Source: Spirochaetota bacterium
GTDB taxonomy: Bacteria > Spirochaetota > Spirochaetia > Treponematales > Treponemataceae
Length of the DNA: 11,942 nt
Assembly: GCA_023443865.1 (NCBI GenBank)
Contig: JAEZST010000002.1
Location: 1 to 11,942, forward strand
Direction: 5' to 3'
In this document: piece after piece, positions 6,637 through 11,942 of the stretch
Numbering within the stretch: position 1 is the first letter of the stretch
Layout: each line of letters starts with the position of its first letter
The notes under the pieces: model-generated
Told to the model about the DNA's origin: nothing
Databases searched by the model: none
What the model saw: only the letters and a program-made list of their open reading frames with translations
Program-made: the position numbers and the translations under genes

Positions 6637-7493
6637 AAATCCGTCTGATAGCTCTTCTGCTTATCCGTGAGGGCATTTGTGTCCAAAGTATCGGGTTCAG
6701 GCGCTACCTGCCGGTCGGACGGCCGGAGATAGCGGTCGAATTTCTCGACTCTTGGGGAATCGACGAGATCATATGTCTCAACATCGACAAGGCTGGCGGC
6801 AAGGCTGACTATTTCAGGGAGATAGAGCGATACGCCACACGCTGCCAGGTCCCCCTGGCCATCGGCGGCGGTATTGCCTCCGTTGATGATGCGGCGCACA
6901 TCATCAGCAACGGCGCGGACAAGGTGGTCATCAACTCCGCCCTCATCAATGCTCCCGACACGGTTGAAAAAGCCGCCAGACGATATGGTTCGCAAAGCAT
7001 CATTGCTTCGATAGATTGCAGGCGGGACGGGAACGTCTACCGGGTTTGGATCAACGGCGGCAGAACGCAAACGGGGTTTACGCCAAGCGAGATGGCTCGC
7101 AGAGCGCAGGATCTCGGTGCGGGCGAATTGATGATCACTTCGATTGACCGGGATGGCAGCAAATCCGGCTACGATTTGGCGCTGTTGAAAGAAATTTCCG
7201 CCACCTCGAACATACCAGTGATCATCGCTGGCGGGGCGGCGAAACCAGCGCATCTGGAAGAAGCGATTCTCGCCGGGGCCGAGGCTATGGCGGTTGGGAA
7301 CAGCTTCCATTTCATGGAGCATGCCCCTACCGTAACCAAACAATACCTTATGAACTGTGGCTATAATATGCGCATGGATTCACCGTTTCACTACGATGGC
7401 TCCAATACAGATGAATTCGGAAGAATTCTCAAAAAGGATGAAGAGACACTATCCCGACTTCGCTTCATCAAGATTGAGAAGATCTCTATCTGA
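6630..7493 (+). CDS. HisF-type barrel without the first catalytic Asp; ammonia conduit (HisF2-like)
   Basis: A 287-residue TIM-barrel protein homologous to the cyclase subunit of imidazole-glycerol-phosphate synthase. By numbering against the Thermotoga maritima protein, residue 11 is Leu where the enzyme needs Asp (IALLLIREG here, CLDVKDG in the true enzyme). Asp129, equivalent to the second catalytic Asp130, remains in SIDCRRDG. The four gate residues that control ammonia entry are all present: Arg5, Glu46, Lys98 and Glu166. Phosphate-binding glycines remain in LAIGGGI and IIAGGAA. It is about 35 residues longer than typical HisF, with a charged C-terminal tail ending KIEKISI. Base composition becomes less GC-rich along the gene. 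It starts inside the hisH-like gene. It most likely accepts ammonia from the glutaminase and passes it to the amidotransferases. The insertion sequence begins 12 bases after its stop. Confidence 0.88.
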   Translation: MLKIRLIALLLIREGICVQSIGFRRYLPVGRPEIAVEFLDSWGIDEIICLNIDKAGGKADYFREIERYATRCQVPLAIGGGIASVDDAAHIISNGADKVVINSALINAPDTVEKAARRYGSQSIIASIDCRRDGNVYRVWINGGRTQTGFTPSEMARRAQDLGAGELMITSIDRDGSKSGYDLALLKEISATSNIPVIIAGGAAKPAHLEEAILAGAEAMAVGNSFHFMEHAPTVTKQYLMNCGYNMRMDSPFHYDGSNTDEFGRILKKDEETLSRLRFIKIEKISI

Positions 7494-7504
7494 TTGTAAT
7501 CATA

Positions 7505-7530
7505 TGTGCTGAGCTAGTTATTACCTGACA
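7505..7530 (+). repeat. Left terminal inverted repeat of the IS481-family element
   Basis: Begins TGTGCTGAG and ends ACCTGACA. The last eight bases match the right copy exactly when that copy is read on the minus strand. It lies 92 bases before the transposase ATG at 7622. Confidence 0.65.
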
Positions 7531-7621
7531 GTCGGCCATCCGAAAGGAAGTGGCCATGCCGTGCCCGACTGGGGTAGCAATGAGGTTGCAAGCTTCATCA
7601 ACCACCAGCAAGGAGACCGAC

Positions 7622-8650
7622 ATGACCACTGGCAAGAAGGTACCACGTAGGAAGTTGAGCCTGCTAGAGCTTGCAAGCGAACTCGACAACGTGAATAAGG
7701 CGTGCCGCATCATGGGGTATTCGCGGCAGCAGCCCTATAGAATCTGACGTAATTACAAGATATTCTGGGATGAAGAACTCGAGGACCCCCTGCCGGGGCC
7801 ACGAGAACCGCACCCGAACCGGGTAGACGAGGCGACGCCGGAAAGGATTCTGGCGTACAGCCTTGAATTCCCGACGCACGGCCCGGTACGCGTGGCCCAG
7901 CAACTGATGTTGCAGGGCGTGCAAGTCAGTTCCGAGGCGTGCAGGGCGTCTGGAGCCGCAACGGGATGCTGACCCGGCATGAGCGGCATGTGCGGGATAC
8001 CGGAATCGCCCTGAATGACGACCAAGTTCGCACCCCAGAGCGATTCAGCCCGGAACTTCGGGAGCGCCATATCGAAACCCGGTACAGCGGCGATCTGGTG
8101 GCCGTGGATACGTTTTCGTAGGCACGATGAAGGGGGGTGGGGAAATCTATCTACAATCTGCCATCGACTGCCACGGTCGCTACGCCTTCAGCAGGTTGTA
8201 CACCAGCAAGCTGCCGGTTACGGCGGCACACATGCTCAACGAGTCTGTGCTGCCCTTTTCGAGGAACACGACACGCCAGCCATCACGGTGCTTTCTTACA
8301 ATGGCGGGGAATTCTGCGGATGCCCCGACAGACAACCCTACGAATTGTTTTTGCAACTGGAAGGCATCGAACACCGGACAACCCGCGTCAGAAGCCCGCA
8401 AAGCAACGGCTTTGTGGAGCGGCTGCACAGGACATTGCTCGACGAGCATTTCAGGCCTCAGGGGCGCAGGAACTGGCACGAGTCCTTGGACGAAATGCAG
8501 ACAGACCTGGACGCTTACCTGCACCACTACAACCATGAGCGGGCGCACCAAGGCAGAGACATGAACGGTCGGACACCCTACCAAGCCCTCCCTGATGGCC
8601 TTCCCGAAGGCCTACCGGAAGATGGCAGCGAAGGGCAGCAGGCAGTCTGA
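7622..8650 (+). pseudogene. IS481-family transposase, broken by one stop and three frameshifts
   Basis: The ATG at 7622 follows AAGGAG (7610-7615) by 6 bases and opens MTTGKKVPRRKLSLLELA, a helix-turn-helix start typical of this family. The reading then breaks four times. TGA at 7745-7747 replaces what looks like an Arg codon, and reading resumes in the same frame. Single-base losses near 7936, 8114 and 8255 move the frame from 2 to 1, then 0, then 2. Across frames the pieces join as GVQGVWSRNG, then GGGEIYLQSAIDCHGRYAF, then EEHDTPAITVLSYNGGEFCG, then QSNGFVERLHRTLLDEHF. Of the DDE triad, the first Asp (AVDTF) and the Glu (FVERLHR) remain, but the second Asp is Tyr (LSYNGG). It cannot make active transposase. 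Confidence 0.85.
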
Positions 8651-8696
8651 TCAAGTCTGAACTACTACAGATCAGCACCCCGCCGGGCACGGCAGT

Positions 8697-8746
8697 GTCA
8701 GGTGAATACTGTCTCTGTACAGTCAGGGGAATACCGCCTCTGCACA
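8697..8746. repeat. Tandem two-copy right terminal repeat of the IS481-family element
   Basis: Two 25-base units, 8697-8721 and 8722-8746, lie head to tail and match at 21 of 25 positions. The first begins GTCAGGTGAATACTG and the second GTCAGGGGAATACCG; they end TGTACA and TGCACA. The inner copy is the better match to the left inverted repeat over its whole length, while the outer one shares the terminal TGTGC. Only one copy is visible at the left end. Confidence 0.7.
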
Positions 8747-8748
8747 CC

Positions 8749-9759
8749 CTAACGAAAATTCCCAACTGGCTCTGCCGACTCTATAACGCACGCAAAAATA
8801 ACATCATTTGCTTCATCCCTGCTCAACTTCCGATCTTTTATGTCCTGCAGCGCACTTCTGCACGTTTCGCGAAAACGCTCATGATTAATCATTCGCTCGC
8901 CAACATAGCACTCCCTACATGTTTCCGGCAGCTTTTCAAGATCAGACTGCAATACGGCATCTATATGCTGCTGCCGCAAAGGGGATGATGCAATTACCTT
9001 CAAATCTGTTTCAAATATATTCCCATAAAGATGCTGCGAATTGCCTCTCTGCTCAAAACAACACCCAACGTCTCCGTTTTCAAATATCGTAAGACTGTTC
9101 AAGACTGAGACACACGTGTAATTTTTTATTCTACTCACCAGGTCCATCAATGCATTATTTTTTATGAACTCATTAATGCTTGTGAAAGGATGCGCTGACA
9201 GGAACGATAAATTCAAATTTTCATGCGTGAAGTCTATTCCGGAGAATTTTTCCATATACGTATATATTTCTTTCGCGGTTCTCTTCGTAAGAATATAATT
9301 CACCCTATGGCTGTACTGAATATTATTATCTCTGCAAAATTCAATCAGCTCTTTTACATTTTTATAAACTTTTTCGAACTTACCCTTATTTCGCATTATT
9401 TCATAGGTCTCTTTCGTTCCACCATCAATTGAATATCTTAAATTTAATTTCCGAGGCTTACAGGTGGATGCCTTGAGCTTTTCAATGAAAGAATCAATCG
9501 CTTGCGCATTTGACGATAGTGTCGTGCTGATCCCAAGCATTTCGCAAAAGCACAACATCTCGACAATATTTGGATGCAAAATGGGCTCATTTATCGTATG
9601 AAAAGCAATGTTCGGACTTTCATCACTTTTCTTAATTGCAAAAGCAATATATTTAAACATATCAAGCGACATAAAGGTTTTTTCCTGTGGGTAGTTCTGG
9701 CTGAGGCACATAGGACAATTCAAGTTGCACACATTTGAAATTGAAACAAAATAATGCAT
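8749..9759 (-). CDS. Radical SAM/SPASM domain protein, AT-rich
   Basis: A 336-residue radical SAM enzyme. The CxxxCxxC cluster motif that binds the iron-sulfur cluster cleaving S-adenosylmethionine is Cys11, Cys15 and Cys18 (CNLNCPMC). HTINEPILHP at 54-63 occupies the place of the GGE motif, and RYSIDGGTKETYEIMR at 108-123 is a usual radical SAM stretch. The C-terminal SPASM-like region carries Cys216, Cys233, Cys234, Cys281 and Cys284, suited to an auxiliary cluster. Relatives modify peptides, sugars or lipids; the substrate here is unknown. The start is ATG 9757-9759, since AAGGA lies about 9 bases upstream; an in-frame ATG at 9828 has less support. It is much more AT-rich than the operon and stands alone between two dead insertion sequences, so transfer is likely. 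Its stop is 3 bases from the IS481 end, so the last residues may be altered. Confidence 0.85.
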   Translation of the reverse strand: MHYFVSISNVCNLNCPMCLSQNYPQEKTFMSLDMFKYIAFAIKKSDESPNIAFHTINEPILHPNIVEMLCFCEMLGISTTLSSNAQAIDSFIEKLKASTCKPRKLNLRYSIDGGTKETYEIMRNKGKFEKVYKNVKELIEFCRDNNIQYSHRVNYILTKRTAKEIYTYMEKFSGIDFTHENLNLSFLSAHPFTSINEFIKNNALMDLVSRIKNYTCVSVLNSLTIFENGDVGCCFEQRGNSQHLYGNIFETDLKVIASSPLRQQHIDAVLQSDLEKLPETCRECYVGERMINHERFRETCRSALQDIKDRKLSRDEANDVIFACVIESAEPVGNFR

Positions 9760-9977
9760 CTCTTTCCATCCTTTGATTTTAAAAACCACCACGCACACGA
9801 TAAAGCCAAAGTTACCAAGCACGAGCACAAATCAATCTTTAACAAACTTCATTATAAAAATATACATAACACAAACAAATGCCACTTCAAAGACCTATCT
9901 AAATTGTGCGGAAGCCTTCTTTTACATATCAAATTGTTGCACAAAAAACGACCGACACCAGCAGACGTAAAAAGCAA
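9760..9977. other. AT-rich intergenic region upstream of the radical SAM gene
   Basis: About 220 bases of AT-rich sequence lie between the radical SAM start and the left end of the IS1595-family remnant. It contains the promoter candidate at 9851-9878. Short open frames exist but none has a ribosome binding site or recognisable product. I see no RNA gene. Confidence 0.5.
9851..9878 (-). promoter_or_regulatory. Candidate sigma-70 promoter of the radical SAM gene
   Basis: Read on the minus strand, a perfect TATAAT (plus-strand 9851-9856) is preceded by TTGTTT (9873-9878) with a 16-base spacer. Transcription would start near 9844 and give a leader of about 85 bases before ATG 9759. The -10 box is strong and the -35 weak. 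The region is AT-rich, so chance matches are easier here. Confidence 0.5.
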
Positions 9978-10727
9978 GGCAACACCTAATCCGGACTAGT
10001 CCGTTGTAAAATCTCTTGCGGGACTTGCCGTTAATGCTTTTATAAGCATGGGAAACAAGCTCTCGCGCCGATGGTTAAACCAAAAACGTACTTCACCCAG
10101 AAAAAGGTGGAAAGTTATCCTGGGGACACCTCGAAATGGGTAAAGCCAGCACTTGGCGTAGTGCCAGAAACCTTCAAACTCACGTAAGCCTACCATTCAT
10201 CCGTGTAGTAAAGGCTTCCGGGAAGAGTATGCTCACACATTAATTCGAACACTTCATGCCGGGTTCGCTTATGCAGCGGGAAGGCCTTGACCTGTCCGTT
10301 CCGCTTTATGATTCCGAAAACTATGACCTTGCACGCAGCACCCCAGCCCCGCTTGCCCTTGCGGTCGCCACCGAATGAGCTTTTGTCGCATTCAAGGCTG
10401 CCCTCAAAAGGCTCTCGGCATTCTCTCAGATAGGCGCAGCAGGTGCGGAAGATGCGGCACAAGCGCTCCAGCACCGGGGCACTCGCCATGCACCAGAAGC
10501 GTTGCCGAAACACAGGCACGCCATAGATAAAGAAATCCATCGTGTTGAGCTTTTCTGCTTCGGGAAGGCGGCTAAATTCCCAGGCGGTTTTCCATGCGTA
10601 CTTGCTACCGCACCGACGGCATTTGAAACGGCCATCTGCAAGACGCCAAGCCCGGGTATCTGTGCATTTCGGGCATTCTCTCATGCCCAGACCTGCCTAT
10701 CACCGGTCCGGTTTTTAGGTATTACCC
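9978..10727 (-). mobile_element. Decayed IS1595-family (ISXO2-like) insertion sequence
   Basis: The element is set by the transposase remnant and by two imperfect inverted ends. On the right, read inward on the minus strand from 10727, the end begins GGGTAATACCTAAAAACC. On the left, read from 9978, it begins GGCAACACCTAATCCGG. Both share ACCTAA and CCGGAC with a small spacing difference. The remnant is about 750 bases, shorter than the roughly 1 kb I expect for a complete element. The eight flanking bases on the two sides agree only in AAAA, so no clean target duplication is visible. Confidence 0.65.
9996..10684 (-). pseudogene. IS1595-family transposase, broken by a stop and an internal deletion
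   Basis: The 5' part (10684 to 10190, 164 codons) begins with a zinc ribbon, Cys4, Cys7, Cys22 and Cys25. It contains SLECDKSSFGG with the likely first catalytic Asp100 and GSLYYTDEW with the likely second, Asp162. TAG at 10190-10192 follows directly where the family has Gln. Reading on in the same frame gives AYVSLKV, the expected continuation. The frame then changes at TTGAAGGT (about 10170-10177) to EGFWHYAKCWLYPFRGVPR, which holds the likely catalytic Glu, and runs to TAG at 9996-9998. About 20 codons normally found between these motifs are missing. The region after the zinc ribbon also looks shorter than usual. The gene cannot give a full transposase. Confidence 0.85.
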
Positions 10728-10747
10728 AAAACTTTCCCGCCCCTGTA

Positions 10748-10785
10748 GCCGCCCTTGCCGTGCGCCAACACGACGGATGGGCGGC
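10748..10785 (-). terminator. Possible terminator after the YbjQ-like gene
   Basis: A 7-base stem, GCCGCCC at 10748-10754 with GGGCGGC at 10779-10785, closes over a 24-base loop that contains a smaller CGTG/CACG hairpin. It lies about 20 bases beyond the stop at 10807. On the minus strand it is followed after about 15 bases by only a short T run (GTTTT), so it is a weak rho-independent candidate. Confidence 0.3.
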
Positions 10786-10806
10786 CTGCCAACCGCGCGC
10801 CTTCTC

Positions 10807-11184
10807 TTACGCCTGCAACCGCAGCGGGCCGTTGCCGTTGCCGCCGTCCTTGTCCTCGCGGCTGAACTGCACGGCCGTGCCGTAGCAGGAGAAATACTTC
10901 GATCCGTCGGGGTGGAAGGCCACGTTTTCCTGATAGCCCACGATGGCCTGGGCGCCCTTGTTCACGGCGCGGGCCGCCATGCCGAAGAAGGTTTCGTCGG
11001 AATCGTAACCCCGGCAGGCCACCAGGCCCAGCACGCGGCCTATCCTGCGGTCTTCGACGCCGTCGGTGGTGACCACGGGAAAACGCCCGGATACGAACAG
11101 CTCACGCACCCGCTCGAGGTTTTCGGTTTGCGCGGCCTCGGCCTTGCGCGCCTTTTTGTCGTTGCCGCCAAGCAGAAACAGCAT
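10807..11184 (-). CDS. YbjQ-like (putative heavy-metal-binding fold) protein
   Basis: A 125-residue cytoplasmic protein. Residues 36-106 resemble the YbjQ/UPF0145 fold: PVVTTDGVEDRRIGRVLG, then AARAVNKGAQAIVGYQENVA at about 70-89, then YFSCYGTAVQF at 97-107. Members form small oligomers and are often called heavy-metal-binding from structure, but their role is not established. The N-terminus (1-30) is charged and helical, MLFLLGGNDKKARKAEAA, with no signal peptide. The start is firm: AAGGAGG lies 7 bases before ATG 11184. It forms its own unit on the GC-rich backbone beyond the insertion and has no visible link to the glycan operon. The resemblance is judged by eye and is distant. Confidence 0.65.
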   Translation of the reverse strand: MLFLLGGNDKKARKAEAAQTENLERVRELFVSGRFPVVTTDGVEDRRIGRVLGLVACRGYDSDETFFGMAARAVNKGAQAIVGYQENVAFHPDGSKYFSCYGTAVQFSREDKDGGNGNGPLRLQA

Positions 11185-11301
11185 GGGGAAGCCTCCTTGC
11201 AGTGGATCTGGCGGAATGCCGCCATGCCGCCACTCGATGCAAGAGCCTTGCCGAACGCATACCCCGCTGTATTTTCAGGCTATTCACAAAACAGACGCCG
11301 C

Positions 11302-11325
11302 GCCGCGTCGAAAACACGACGCGGC
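11302..11325 (-). terminator. Probable rho-independent terminator after the membrane protein gene
   Basis: A perfect 9-base GC-rich stem (GCCGCGTCG at 11302-11310 with its complement at 11317-11325) encloses the loop AAAACA. On the minus strand it is followed after about 8 bases by TTTT. It lies about 80 bases past the stop at 11406 and upstream of the YbjQ-like gene, so it would separate the two minus-strand units. The delayed T run weakens the call. Confidence 0.45.
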
Positions 11326-11405
11326 CCGGCACATCCCGGTGCCGCCATTTCGGCGGACCGCTTCCTTCATGTCGCGGCCCCGGCCCGCATTTCTTCCGTC
11401 AACGG

Positions 11406-11933
11406 TTACACCAGCGGCACCAACCCCAGCGACGCCCGGAACAGGAACCAGCCCAGCGCGGCCACGTACAGCACCAGCCCCACGATGACCAGCTTGAGCG
11501 ACCACAGGAAGTAGCGCGTCTTGCGGTTGCGCACCGCCAGCAGCCGCAAAAAGCTGGCCTCCACCGTGTCGCCGCGCAGGCTGGACATCCAGCGCACCCG
11601 CACCACACCATACAGGGCCACGAACAGCCCAACGAGGATGCACACCAGCCCGGCCATCAGGGTCAGCCCGCTGAACGGCCCGGCCGCAGCCAGGCGGTGC
11701 CCGGAAAAACCCGCCACGGAAATGGCCAGCGCCCCCACGCCGAAGACCATCTGGGTGCGTTGGGTGACGATGCCGAACTGCTGTTGCAGGCTCTTCCACA
11801 CTTCGGCCTCGCTGCCCAGCACCTGGAGCAGGAAGCGGTATTCCTCGCACAGGGCGCAGACGTCGTCCCGCCAGGGCGCGCCGCCGCGCTCGTAGTCGTC
11901 GCTCGCCATCCCCGGCCCATCCTGTTCGGCCAC
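11406..11933 (-). CDS. Hypothetical membrane protein with three predicted membrane segments
   Basis: I do not recognise a family. The product is about 175 residues from GTG 11931-11933 or 167 from ATG 11907-11909. The frame stays open to the window edge, so the true start may lie outside. Residues 1-58 are polar, acidic and helical (EEYRFLLQVLG, EVWKSLQQQFG) and could form a coiled coil. Membrane segments lie at about 60-78, 88-111 and 141-166. A basic loop (VRVRWMSSLRG to RNRKTR) between the second and third suggests, by the positive-inside rule, that this loop faces the cytoplasm. The arrangement recalls small helical-plus-membrane proteins of unknown function. No catalytic motif is visible. 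Confidence 0.65.
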   Translation of the reverse strand: MAEQDGPGMASDDYERGGAPWRDDVCALCEEYRFLLQVLGSEAEVWKSLQQQFGIVTQRTQMVFGVGALAISVAGFSGHRLAAAGPFSGLTLMAGLVCILVGLFVALYGVVRVRWMSSLRGDTVEASFLRLLAVRNRKTRYFLWSLKLVIVGLVLYVAALGWFLFRASLGLVPLV

Positions 11934-11942
11934 ATCCGAACG

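Larger units (their letters stand above)
7505..8746 (+). mobile_element. Decayed IS481-family insertion sequence
   Basis: The element is bounded by imperfect inverted repeats beginning TGTGCTGAG on the left (7505-7530) and, read inward on the minus strand, TGTACAGAG on the right (8696-8721). They match at 19 of 26 positions by my alignment. The right end is followed by a second diverged copy of the repeat reaching 8746. The transposase inside is broken. I found no target-site duplication in the bases next to either end. It lies 12 bases after the hisF-like stop and 3 bases before the end of the radical SAM gene. Confidence 0.75.

Noticed and set aside
5989..7493. HisH and HisF as part of the histidine biosynthesis pathway
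   Set aside because: No other his gene is present, the neighbours are sugar amidotransferases, and HisF has Leu for catalytic Asp11.
7622..8650. Programmed frameshifting in the IS481-family transposase
   Set aside because: Three shifts plus a stop and loss of a catalytic Asp fit decay; family members of this type are normally a single frame.
8749..10727. Composite transposon made by the two insertion sequences
   Set aside because: The elements belong to different families with unrelated ends, so they could not move the segment as one unit.
9970..10735. Eight-base target duplication around the IS1595-family remnant
   Set aside because: Flanks AAAAGCAA and AAAACTTT share only the first four bases, which is expected in AT-rich sequence.
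1..11942. CRISPR array, tRNA or rRNA genes
   Set aside because: I saw no regularly spaced repeats, and no tRNA cloverleaf or rRNA-like sequence on either strand.

Overview
The window looks like part of a surface-glycan or flagellin-glycan locus in a GC-rich bacterium. Gene content and the dense, overlapping GC-rich genes would fit a Desulfovibrionaceae-type sulfate reducer. That assignment is a guess from general resemblance; no marker gene here fixes the taxon.

Layout. (1) 1-106: the 3' end of a plus-strand gene, whose stop codon overlaps the stop of a convergent gene in one CTAG. (2) 103-1595, minus strand: a formyltransferase-fold protein and, translationally coupled upstream of it, a helical protein of unknown function. 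(3) 1596-1789: a divergent intergenic region with a good sigma-54-type -24/-12 match facing right. (4) 1790-7493, plus strand: a tight six-gene operon made of a SAM methyltransferase, a PP-loop sugar amidotransferase (WbpG/PseA/LegX type), a GNAT acetyltransferase, a second PP-loop sugar amidotransferase, a HisH-type glutaminase and a HisF-type barrel. (5) 7505-8746: a decayed IS481-family element. (6) 8749-9759, minus strand: an AT-rich radical SAM/SPASM gene with its own promoter-like sequence. (7) 9978-10727, minus strand: a decayed IS1595-family element. (8) 10748-11942: ordinary GC-rich genes on the minus strand, a YbjQ-like protein and a three-helix membrane protein.

How the genes fit together. 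The HisH protein should release ammonia from glutamine. The HisF protein keeps the four residues of the ammonia gate but has lost the first catalytic Asp of imidazole-glycerol-phosphate synthase (Leu at residue 11). It is therefore probably an ammonia conduit for sugar amidination, as in the WbpG-HisH2-HisF2 system for acetamidino sugars, and not a histidine enzyme. There are two amidotransferases but one ammonia supply, with an acetyltransferase between them and a formyltransferase in the divergent arm. This suggests an amino sugar carrying more than one N-acyl or amidino group, such as a nonulosonic acid of the legionaminic or pseudaminic type. No sugar-backbone enzyme is inside the window, so the sugar itself is inferred. 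The right-hand part is an AT-rich insertion between two dead insertion sequences, before the chromosome returns to GC-rich genes.
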